A stretch of 64,000 nt of DNA from Eudromia elegans (lineage: Eukaryota; Chordata; Aves; Tinamiformes; Tinamidae). The stretch covers positions 372,001-436,000 of the forward strand of contig PTEX01000294.1 of assembly GCA_003342815.1 (NCBI GenBank), in the 5' to 3' direction. A program made the translations under genes and the position numbers. The number at the start of each line of letters is the position of its first letter. Within the stretch, counting starts at the first letter, position 1. Under the pieces are notes generated by a model. The model made no database searches. It was not told where the DNA came from and saw nothing but the letters and a program-made list of their open reading frames with translations. Below are positions 47,701 to 58,300 of this stretch, in pieces.

Positions 47701-48897
47701 ACAGCTGCTAACCAAAGGATGTTATCTTTGCAGGAGTGTGCTGAACATCTATTGCTATTATTTATTCAGGGCTTCTAATTGAATGTCTGGACTGACTTCT
47801 TTCAAATCCAGTCACGCTGACTCCATTGGAAGCCTTATGTAAAAACAATAGGCACTCACACTGTTTTCTTGCCAGCTGGGCTAAAACGCTGTGGTCTAAA
47901 CACAGACCTGCACCTCTGCTATCCGGATAAAGGAAAGGACAGAGGGTAACATGGTGTTGCTTCGGTTATGCTGGAGAGCCTTTTGCCTGAGCATTAAGTA
48001 TCACAGAGGAACACGGTTAAGAGGTTTGGATAATTCATTCAGAAAATTCGTCATCACTGATAAAATGCAGCATGTCTCCATGCAAATGCTGTGCCTTCAA
48101 TTGCTTCTGCAGCCTCTGGGATAATTAAAGCAATTGAACATCAAGAGATGCAGAGGCCCACGTCTGAGGAGTGGAAAAGATAACGGGGCTGAGGAGAGGC
48201 TGTAGGAGACCGAATGAAGGCAATTGGATCCTGCAAAATCACGTCTTCAAACTAGCTCTGCTGCTGCTCCCTTCCACCTCCCTTGGAAAGGCTGATCCAA
48301 AATATCTCTCTGCCAGGCTCCAGCCTAAATCAAGGCCTCCTATAACACCAGAAGCATCTCTGGCCCATGGGATTGCTCTCTTTCCATCCCTTTTACGCCG
48401 TGGTGTAGGCAGAGCAACTGCATTGCCTTGAAGGCAAGAAGATACAACCAAGTCCCTCTGATGCTCTCTTGAAAAAACGGCTCACCTCCCTCACCTCTTC
48501 CCTGTGCTTCAGTCCAAACTGGGCAAGGGCTCAGCAAAGCACCACAATTTCAGATGAAGAGGCCAATTTTAGCTCCATTTACTTTCCTGCTTTTAATCAC
48601 CTCTTCTTGCAGTGGCTCTTCTAAGGTCTCACCTTAAGGGCCTGGAGCACCTCAGAAAATGAGGGTTTTCTGGTATTTGTGAGAGAGGAGCCTCTTTCCG
48701 GTAGATTGAACCACTCCAAAATTGTGAGATTTATATGGAATCTTTGCTACTGAATCTACACTTCTCTTCAAAAGGTCTGAACATCAGTCCCTGTTGTGCC
48801 AGTTTGAGCTCTTCAAATTCTGTTGCTGCATCAGATGCTACAACCTCCAGAACATTCTGGCCAGCATTTTGCCCCTATTTTACGTTCTTCTAAGAGT

Positions 48898-48977
48898 GAA
48901 TTTCTCATATTTTGAAGACCTCTGCTGCTCCAAAGGCGAATTTCTCGTATTTTGAAGGCCTCTGCTGCTGCACCGCG
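48898..48977. repeat. 40-bp tandem duplication
   Basis: Two near-identical units start with GAATTTCTC at 48898 and 48938 and include TCTGCTGCT. They differ at a few positions. Located in CAPN5 intron 1. Confidence 0.92.
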
Positions 48978-51323
48978 CAGCCAGCACGTGCTCTCACCGC
49001 TGTGCCAAGCAGCAGGATCCGTCACTTCTGCTTTCACTGCAGCGCGTGACCATCGTCACCGCGTGCCTGCGAGCTCTGATCGTAGCCCGAGCGTGCTCAG
49101 GCCCATGTGGGAAGTGCCACGGGGCACCCGCCGACGGGCAGGAGGTGGCTCTGGGCACGTTGCTCCCACACGCTCAGCTGCAAACAGGTGGACAGATCTC
49201 CGGGAGTTTTTGGTTTTCCTGGAGCATTCCAGCACTGAAAACTCAGGGATTTACCGACACGGACAGGGCCATAAGAGGAGGGTCTGAGGACAGAGCAGTT
49301 CTGTGCTTGGCTACCCTGAATGTCCTGCACTGAATATGGGCCAGTATCCAACGTGGGCAGCATAAACCAATAACTTTCCAGTAACTCACTCCCTCTGAAA
49401 GGCACCAAAAGGCTCTTTATTCCATAGGAAGCCCTTGATCTTTGTCTCTTTAGGCAACCTCCACGCTTGCAGCATCCTTGAGCGAGAGCAGCAAGTCACA
49501 CGGATCCCTCGGGACGCAGCCTGTGACACAGGGAAGACCTTCCCTGCCGCCTGCTATTGCAGCCACATCTCGGGCACTCGTGATAAATCACTGCTCCCCT
49601 CGCTGCTGCAAAGCACAGAGCTGATCCAACGCCCGCGCCACGGCGGGTCACCCTGCAAAGCCAGGCTTTGCCTCTGCATCTTTTATCTATGCAAGACTTC
49701 CCTTTGCCTGGCAGGGAAAACGCCTCCCTTAATCATTCCCAAGCGGCTGTGTCGCTATCCCGGAGCAACGCTTAATGCTTACCTGTCCTCCTATAACTGG
49801 TAGGACCAGCTCTGCGAGGCAGCCTGGCACTGGGAGCAGCAGAGCGTGCAAGCGCAGCGCTCACGTACCAGGGTGTGGCTTGCCAGAAAATAATTAAAAA
49901 AAATAGGAAAAAAAAGCTCTCAGCAATGAACAAGTGTGCTTCCTTCCTCACTGTGAGGGGATGGGGGACATGGAAGAACTGCTCAAAACGGCCTGGGAAT
50001 GTTTGGAGTCACCCAGGCTGATCAGAGCCACCTGCGACTCACACCAACAAGCTGGAGAACCTCGAATATAGCACCAGCTGGGACAAAGGTCTTGTTTTCA
50101 CTGATAGGGCAGATGTGTTTTCTCTCCTGGAGAATTTGCCGTATGAATTATCCAGAGACACAAAGAAAAAGGCAGTGACAGCAACAGAAACACCGCGGAG
50201 GAAAGGCATTTTGGTTCAAGGGCTGGGCAAGCTTCCCCAAGCAGAAGAAAAGCTGTGCCCTTGCCCTTTTCCTCCCGTGATCATAGAAAGGTGCCTCCCC
50301 TTGTGATTTAATTCTGTACAACCTCGTGGCATATGCCCCTTTTCCAGATGGCAAAAAGAAAGCCTTACACTAGGGGTTAATTTGATTAATTATTGCCATC
50401 TCCTGAGTGCTGTTTCAGAGTCACCCGTCCCAGGGCACAGCTGAGTTTGTTGGGATGCAGTTCAGGCCTTTATCTCTCTCAATCTCTGTGTATTGCCTCA
50501 CAGGTGTTCTTTACTCCACATTTCCTGGGCTTATAGCACCAAAGGCTCACAATGCATTGAAATGGCAGGGCAGGACAGAGCAAGAAATGATGCCGGGGCT
50601 GGAATGATGGGAGAACAAGCAGCAGCCAACTCTGACTGAGGACAGGGAATGTGTCCCTGCGCCAGGGAAGGCTTTAAGGTGAAACAAGTCAAAACGCTGC
50701 TGAATTGGGACAGGCCCCCTATAGCGCATGAAAGCTGCACATGGGAGGCTGGAGCAGGATGGGGGGGAAAAAACCCAGTCCGACTCTCTGAAGCCATGGA
50801 TCCGGCCCAAAGGAACCGTTTCTCTGACCTACATGCTGCCTACCCCGAGGGCACTGCATGGGGATCGTCTGTCACATCTCCTGCACCAGGATCCTCGGGT
50901 CTGCCTCGGAGCACAACGATCCACCACAGCAGCTGAAAACAAATTCATCCTTCAGAAAAGCAGAGGTTACTGAAGCCCTCCCGGTCACTGAGTGCATAGG
51001 AAGGAGGATTTCATCCTTGAGAGAGTGAGACACTCAATGGCAAACACTCCTACTCCTGCTGTGAGTTATCCATGGAGTTATCCAACTCCATGAGCTGCCA
51101 AGGATCTATCCCTATGTTAAAGCACAGCAACTGGCACATCCCTTACACAGCAGGTCAACGGAGCACAAGCAGCCCGGCACTAAAAAGGCTCCATACGTGG
51201 GGACGGTTCCATGGTGCAGACTGAGCAGGGAAAGGGTTAACGCGGCCTCGGCAAAGCGAGCGGGTCCGCGCCCGTCCTCGTCGCTGCCCCAGCCCGAGCC
51301 CGGCCCTTTATCCCTAGGTAATC

Positions 51324-51358
51324 AGCTGGAAGCGAACGGAGACGGAGCAATCACAGCA
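51324..51358 (+). repeat. 35-bp dispersed duplicate, copy 1
   Basis: It begins AGCTGGAAGCGAACGGAGAC and is identical over 35 bp to 53799-53833, while the flanks on both sides differ. Confidence 0.97.
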
Positions 51359-53171
51359 GCTCACTCCCCATGCGCGACACGGCCCATGGGGAAGGGAGAC
51401 GGAGGGAAGGGAGATGGATCCCCATCCGTCGAGGCTGCCAGCCCCTTTCTATGAGACAAAATCCTCCCATGGGTAGGGAAGAGGGAAATGTCTCCCCCAA
51501 AAAACATCTCTAGAGACCAGTGAGGCGGAGGAAGGAGACGTGCCCCATCCCAGCCTTCGGGACACAGTCATTCCCCTCGTATCAGCCTCATTTCTGCTCT
51601 GCTTGGTGTAAGTGTATAGAGGAGGGACTTGGCATCTCCGGCGTGGCCAAGGTGTCTGGTAATGAATACACAAGTGTGGATTAAGAGGATGCATCCATTC
51701 GTCTCGTCATCGTGCCCAAGTACAAACGCAACCTAAATCGGCTTTTGGGATCAGATCCAAAGCTTTCTTAGAGCATTGATGCTTTATAATTAATCTGTGC
51801 AGCAAGCAGGGAAGGGAGGGATGGATTTTTCTGGGGTTTATTTTGAGGTATAATCGACAACAGCATTTACCTAGGCGACACGGCTGGATTTCACCTGCTC
51901 GCTGCTGACTCGGGGGCTGCGTCAGGCAGATAAGACACCCGCTCTGCCCACCGAGCCCTTCCCAAGGGAGATACCGGAACAAGACATCCGGACCAGGGAG
52001 CCGCAGCCTCAACAAGCCCCACGGCCTCCTTCCCATTACAGTCATGATCCACCTCAGAAGGGGGGCGATGGCTCCAAATTCCTGCTCCTTCTCCCGCAGG
52101 ATGCAGTTCCAGAGCCTCCGGATAAGTCTCCTAGGCCATGAAATCATTTGCACCCTTTTGTCCCCAGGCCAATGCTGCCCTCCCGTTTAAATAAGCCCCC
52201 TGCCACCCTGCTCCTCGCCCCTCAGACGTGTTTATAGGCAGCAATCCCATCCCCTCTCTGCCTTTGTTTCACGGGGCTCTCGGAGTCTCCCGTAGAAGAG
52301 GCTCCCTCTCTCCATCCTCCTCCGAGCCCTCTTGCTCCGCACGTGTTCCGGGCTGTGTTAATCCTTCCTGAGCACCAGTGATGAGATCCGAGCGCCGGGG
52401 ACTCGGGTTAACTCTTCCATCGCCTCGTCCCACCACGTTTCCCTCCCTCAACCTCCTTTCCCCATTTCTTTTTGCGATCCTCGTGACCAAGCCAGCTCCA
52501 AGCGCCCAGACTCTACTGGGGGCATCATCACCCTGTACCTCTCCTCATCCAGTTCCCTCTACCTGCTCATCCCACCTTCTCAGCTTGGTCTCATAGGTGG
52601 ATCTTAGCAGGGAAAACGAGAACAGGATCAGCTCCTTCCATAGAGACTCTAAGCAGCTCCACCTTTAAGCAGCTCCTGGGGGCTACCCCCTACATATTTC
52701 TCCCTTCTTGGAGACCTGGTTGTGATAAGTTCAATTGCCCCTGCCTGAAAGAGACCCCTTGGGCTCTTTCCTGCATTATCAGGCACAAAAGAGCCTTGTG
52801 TTGGGTTTTGCTCCAAGGTGCAACGGGGCTTTGCAGGGAAGAGGTTGCCCTGTAGAGCCAAGGGTTGGAAGAAAGGTGGGAGGAAAGCAGCAGAGCACCC
52901 AGGGCAGGGGTTTTGCTGGTCCCTCTCTCAAACCATTCCTTGCAATGTGGCAGCAGAGAGCAGACTGAAATCTGCTGCAAACTTCCTGCCCACCCCAGTC
53001 GTGCCACCGTGCCTTGTTCTGCACGGTCGCTCCCTACCTTTATAGACAAGATTCTCATTTCCAAGTGTCACATGGGGTGTCCCATGGACCCCCCCACACA
53101 CACACCATGAGGAGCTTGATTTCTATTTGAGCAGGTCCACTTATGAAGAGATTTGTGAAACGGGCAACCAG

Positions 53172-53214
53172 CAGGGATAACGTGGAGCGGGAACAGGGAT
53201 AACGTGGAGTGGGA
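53172..53214. repeat. 22-bp tandem duplication
   Basis: Units starting CAGGGATAACGTGGAG at 53172 and 53194 differ at one base near their ends. Confidence 0.92.
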
Positions 53215-53798
53215 AGGGTCGGACGTGGAGCTCGCTGCTCTGAGGACCAGATTGGGGTGAAAACGGCTCTGCAGGAGCCCGGGAAGAGCAAAGGCCGTCC
53301 GGGAAGCGGGTGAGCGCAGAGGCTGCAGCAGCCGCCGGCCTGCGGAGCTGCTGCTCCATTTCCTCTTCCTCCATCGTTTGCCGGCAGCGCCGGCCACACC
53401 ACGGAGCCGGGAAGGGCTCCGCGAGCCCCGCGGCTGCTCCCAGCTTGTGGATGGTTTCTCCTACCGGGAGCATCCAACAATCCCACTCGGGCACTGCAGC
53501 CTGGAGCTGAGCCCCGAGCTCAGGGGCAGAAATTACATTTGATGAATAGCAGGGGGAAATAAGAGGGCAGGAATGTTGCGGCTCCCGGGATCAAGCTGCT
53601 TTTCACCCTCCCTGGTCCTCACCGCTCCCAACGGGAGACACCTCCCGCTCTTCACCAGTATCCATGAGCTTTTCCCTCCCAGTACAACAGCAGTTCAGGG
53701 CACCTATGCACCAGTCTGTCCCTAGGAGGGGAAACCTGTCACCTGCTTAGGAGAGAAGCCCCTCAGAACCCGAGGGCGGTCGGAGAGGGAAAGGCCGG

Positions 53799-53833
53799 AG
53801 CTGGAAGCGAACGGAGACGGAGCAATCACAGCA
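53799..53833 (+). repeat. 35-bp dispersed duplicate, copy 2
   Basis: An exact copy of 51324-51358 in the same orientation, about 0.9 kb inside the candidate CAPN5 exon 1. Confidence 0.97.
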
Positions 53834-54737
53834 AGCACTGGGATTTGCCACATCCACCTGCATCCCTCGGGCAGGCTCTGCGCATCCCCGGCACTACAAA
53901 TCCCTGAGCACCTCCCAGGTGGGTCTGCTGGCACCAGCGAGCAGCCCAGGCTCACCCAAGGATGGGAGCCAAGAGGGACCCTCGTGCCGGGGCTCCCGGG
54001 GCTCCTCCGGCAGGATTTGCTCCAGGAGGAGATGCCGGCTTGCAAGCGGGGCCGAGGGCAGGAAGAGACGGTGCCTCCTTCTGCTGCCATACAAGAAACC
54101 CAAGTGCGTATTGCTAGTCAGAAAGACCAAGAGATATCGGGGTGGTTTCCTGCGTCCCAACACCTGCCTGGCCTATCAGGGTGCCAGGATCTCCCTGTTT
54201 AACTTCCCGCTTTCCCTGGGGCTGTTGGAGAGCTCTTGTTTTGGTGTGTCTGTGTGTTTCATTCCTTCCCCAGGAACACGGAGCGAAGAACAGCAGGGAA
54301 ACCTCAGGATCTTCCCCGCTGCGCCAGCGAGGCCTCGTGCCCAAAGTTTCTGCCGCGCTCGGCTGCGCCCGCGGGGACAGCCCGGGCTCTGAACGGCCTT
54401 TTAACCCTCCGGGCACCAACTCCCAAGCGCCCGGAGCAGAGGGGCAGGTGCCTCCAGCCTCCCGGAGAGCTGCAGCATCTCCGAAAACGAGACCGCGCTG
54501 AACGGCCAAGGGCAGCGACGCACTCCAGGGCAGAGCAGCACAGCGGGGAGGAGGCGAAAACGGGCAAAAAACCCCCACGTTTGGCTTTTTTGGCTTCCTT
54601 TTTTTCTTTTTCTTCTCCCCAAATATCCGCCCCTTCCCCTCAAGCGCCTCCCGATCCACAGGTGCCCCCGAGCATCCCCCGCGCGCGCGGAGCTGCCCCG
54701 CGCTGCCCCGGGCGCTCCTTACCTGCCCGCCCGTGCT

Positions 54738-54779
54738 GGTACCGCTGCCGGTACCGCTGCCGGTGCCGGTGCGGCCGGT
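54738..54779. repeat. GC-rich hexanucleotide run (CCGGTA/CCGGTG)
   Basis: Imperfect units of GGTACCGCTGCC and GGTGCC type, inside the candidate CAPN5 exon 1. Confidence 0.85.
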
Positions 54780-54880
54780 CCGGGCGCGCCGCTGCCCGCA
54801 GCGCTTCCCCTCCCCAAGCGCCGCCCCGACGGGGCGGGCAACGGGCGCCGCCGCCCACGCGCCTGCGCTGGGCCCGCCGA

Positions 54881-54918
54881 GCCGGCACCGGCACCGGCAC
54901 CGGCACCGGCACCGGCAG
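54881..54918. repeat. (CCGGCA)6 hexanucleotide repeat
   Basis: Six nearly perfect CCGGCA units, CpG-bearing, at the upstream edge of the CpG island. Confidence 0.95.
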
Positions 54919-54939
54919 CGCCTGGCAATGGGCCGGGAC

Positions 54940-55300
54940 CAGGACCTGGGACTGACGCTGGTAACTGGGACCAGTCGCACCCGGGCATCCATCAGCCAGA
55001 ACCACCTGGGACCCGGGACTGGTACCATGAACAGGAACCAGGAATTGGGACTGCCCAGGCGGTACCAGCTCCACCAGCTCTGCACCGGGAACTGGGATCA
55101 GTGCCACACAGTCCTTAAGATCCAAGGCTGGATTGGACCCAGGACTAGTACCATGAATGGGGTCCAGGAACTGGGACTGCTCAGGTGGTACCAGCTCCAC
55201 CAGCTCTGCACCAGGAACTAGGACCATCTCTGGGAATGGCAGTGTTTTAGCACCAGGAACTGGACCAAGGACTGGCTGGGAACTGGGATCTGTTCTGTCT
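54940..55300. repeat. Minisatellite with a 126-bp higher-order duplication
   Basis: Degenerate GGGACTGG/GGAACTGGGA-type units. A larger unit is duplicated with period 126 bp: GTACCATGAA at 55022 and 55148, and GGTACCAGCTCCACCAGCTC in both copies. It abuts the CpG island. Confidence 0.85.
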
Positions 55301-58300
55301 GGAAAGTGGCAGCAGGACCGGCACTGGGCCGGGTCCAACTGGGCCACCAGGGCCACCCAGGGCCCTGCTTTGCACCTGGGTGAACTAGGGCATCACCCAT
55401 GGCAAGTGCAGGGGACAGAGATGGAGGGATGTGGGTTTTGGGTGCCTCCCTCCATCGGGGTGATATGAGGCAGGACTGGTGCGGATAGAGGGGCAGAACC
55501 ACCCATCGAAAGAACATTCCCCATGGTGGGAAGGAGCCTGTGGGGCTGCACAGACCTGCTGTCCCAGGTGGCTCCCACCTCATGCTCCTCTATGGGCCGG
55601 TGTCAGCAATCATTTGTCCCCGCCATGAGCCATCCTGACGAGCTAAAACAGCAAAAAAAGTAGCCTAAAAAAGAAAAGTGACCCATTTTCTGCTGGCTTA
55701 GTGATCTGGACCAGCTGCCTGCAGGGTCAGACCAGTGCCAAGAGAAGAGGAGAAGGTTTCCAGCAGAGCAGGCTCAGGCTGACCCGACCAAAGTCAACCC
55801 CGAAGGACTGGTAGGAGCTCTGCTCTACCGTAGGTGCTGCACAGAAGAGCCTTCAATACAAATAAATGGATAAATCCGGACTAGGAAATACAGAGTGCTT
55901 AAGGAGGTGAAAATGGGCATTTATTGTCACATTTTGCAAAAAAAAAATGGAAGATAAGATAAGAAAGGAGGGTTGTGCCTGGAGCAATGGTGGCCTGGCC
56001 CAAGCTCCTGTTCCTGCTGAGGTCCCACCTGCTCTCACAGCCGCTTCCCTACATTTCTCACCATCTAAAGTCCTCATGGACTCTCCATATTAGATTTAAG
56101 CTGGTGATAATCTTGTTACCCATTTGATTCATGCCATGTTTGCATTTGGATGATTTTAATTGATTTATTGGTTCAAAGGACAAGAAACTTGCCCGAGCTG
56201 GGTCCTTGGAGCACTTTCTTTTCCCAGGGCTGTTTCTTTGGACTCTCCCAGCTCGTGTCTGAGGTCGGTATTTCCGTTTGCCCCTTTCCTTGCCTCCTAC
56301 TGCCCATCCTTTCATTTGCTGCTGCCCCAGTCTGCAGCGTGATGAACGTTTCTCCACCAGTTTGGAGTTTTGATGGCGTTATCTCTGTCCCAAAGGGGTT
56401 GCAAGGCAGAGGAGGACCTTTACTTGCAAGACGGGGCTGCAACCCCAAGCCCCAAATCTCATAATGACCCTAAAAGCAGCGACCAGACAGAGCTGCGGTT
56501 TCTCCCTAAGAGATCCAGGAGAACGAAGAGCCCACTGTGATTTGCAATGTGCTTAAATAAGGAGTCACCGATCGATATTAATTAAGCGCATCATCAGTCC
56601 TTCCTCCCCTGAGTGCAGGTATACCCTGCAAACGAGTCACCAGGGTTTCCTCCTCCATGGGCAGTTTTTGGCACATGGTTGGCCTCATCCTAGAGCTGGA
56701 TCTCCCTTTCTGCTTCTTTTTCCTCTGAGCATCCGTGACTCCTCTCCCGTGGGAATTCATGCCGGGAGTCTAGTGAAAGAAAGGGATGAAGCAGCGACAG
56801 CAGATGAATGAGATGAAGACAAGGAAGAAAAGAAGGAGGGGAAAAAAAAAAAAGGAGCTTTCCCTGAGGACAAGGCAGCTGCAGGAGACCTGATTTTGTG
56901 CTGTTAATGGTCTGGAATCCTTTAGGGAGAAGCTCCTAGGCTGAATTACCATGGGGAGCGAGCAGGTCCCCTGGTGCAGTGCGGCCCTTGCCCTACAGCA
57001 ACGCGGAGCCCAAAGTCCAGCTCCCATCTCCAACCCAGCCCTGCTCCCGTTCCCAACCCAACCGTCAATGACCAGCGCTGCCTTGCTTTGGATTTCAGCC
57101 TCAGCGTGGGAAGAATTAGGGAAATAAGGACTTGTGGTGATGCTATGGGGAGAGAAACAGTGAGCAAGGCTGTGCAGAGGGGAAGGGAAAAGATATGGAT
57201 ACTTTAAAGTCGTGCCCCATAAATAGAGTTGAAATTAAGGGACGTAAAGGTTAAGGTGGAGGAGGCAAATTGCACCCAAGGGATTTCATTATCCTGCATG
57301 GGATTTCAAGGAGGAAAAGGAGGAAACACTCGCAGGTGGGTTGCTGCTTCCTGCATCCTCCTGGTGGATGTCTCCCATCCGCCCATCCCCATGATGAGCC
57401 CAATGCTCTCAAGCCTTGCAGGTCACTGTCATCTTCTCCTCTCTGAAGACATCAAGGCCTGAACTTGCTGTGAATCCTCCAGACTATTTATCCTGGTGGC
57501 GCCTCATCTCTTTAATTAAATGACATTTTACTGAATCTTTTAAGCTCTTTGCCCCAGCTGCAGCCTCTGGAATATCGGTAATGTATTCCCTCACTTTCTT
57601 CTGCACATGATTGCAGCATCATCTCCTCCTCGCTTGATTTATTTAAGCAGGCCTTCGGATGCTCCAGTAATGGGAGTCATTTATGTCCCTCTGCAGATAT
57701 GTATTTATTTATTGCTGTTCATTTAAACTGCAGAGCCAGTTGGCAGGAGAGAGACAAGGCCGGGGTCACAAGGATGCTAAATTATTCGCTGTCAAAAATA
57801 GCTGGTTGAGACAGTTAAATCAGACAAGGTCGTTCAAGGTCATATTCAATCACTGATGTGTGAAAAAGGGTATTAATTAACTGTTTTATTTATGGGGGTC
57901 AATGCAACCAATGGAGCAGCCCTTGCAAACAAGAGGGTAAACTACAGCAACTACTGTTGTTTTTTTGGCAGCTGCAGCAGCTCATGGATGAGAAGTCAAA
58001 TTACTGCCCTTGATCACGATGGAGAAGTTTAGTCTATTAAAAGGCAGCGTTATGATTAGCACTGAGACTCCCACAAACCTCCATGTCGCCAAATCCAAGG
58101 AATTCCTCCAACAAAGCCAGGCTGGTGGAGATGGTGCCACCTCTCTTGGTAGCTGGTCCAGCAGCTGAGGGTCCTTTCTGTTCATACTTGTATTTCAATT
58201 CCCCCTTGAACTTCAATACCCAGCCAGTAGATCTTACAATGTCCTTTTCTTGCAGTTTAGGAGCTTCTGAAGACTGGGTGTTTCCTCTCTGAGGCCATGA

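Larger units (their letters stand above)
40430..54722. other. CAPN5 intron 1 (14.3 kb, if exon 1 is correct)
   Basis: No coding exon recognised. It contains one CR1 copy, four local tandem duplications and CpG-rich patches at 51.25 and 53.3 kb. GC content rises towards 54 kb. Confidence 0.45.
54723..54950 (-). other. CAPN5: Candidate CAPN5 non-coding exon 1 (5' end approximate)
   Basis: The exon 2 acceptor lies 14 nt upstream of the ATG, so an upstream non-coding exon must exist. The minus strand reads GGGCAG|GTAAGGAGC with the donor at 54722-54721, a near-consensus site inside the CpG-rich block. It would splice to 40429 across a 14.3-kb intron. The exon end is supported by this donor. The transcription start is not resolved, and 54950 is only the edge of the GC-rich block. 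An alternative first exon in the CpG-rich patches near 53.3 or 51.25 kb cannot be excluded. Confidence 0.45.
54290..54960 (-). promoter_or_regulatory. CpG island, likely CAPN5 promoter
   Basis: About 670 bp of very GC-rich sequence is packed with CpG, in contrast to the AT-richer surroundings. It includes GGGCGG-type GC boxes (for example near 54830) and (CCGGCA)n and (CCGGTA/TG)n runs. It sits upstream of CAPN5 and contains the candidate exon 1 donor. CpG-island promoters can be bidirectional, but no plus-strand gene was recognised. Smaller CpG-rich patches lie at about 51.23-51.31 and 53.16-53.48 kb. Confidence 0.65.

Noticed and set aside
54236-54955. Plus-strand 239-codon frame over the CpG island
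   Set aside because: Same compositional cause. It is rich in Arg, Ala and Pro with no domain, and it lies across the likely CAPN5 promoter.
54114-55356. Long minus-strand frames of 323 and 238 codons over the CpG island and minisatellite
   Set aside because: They overlap long frames in other phases and on the other strand. The peptides are low-complexity and repeat-derived, and they resemble no family. GC-rich DNA is poor in stop codons, so such frames are expected by chance.
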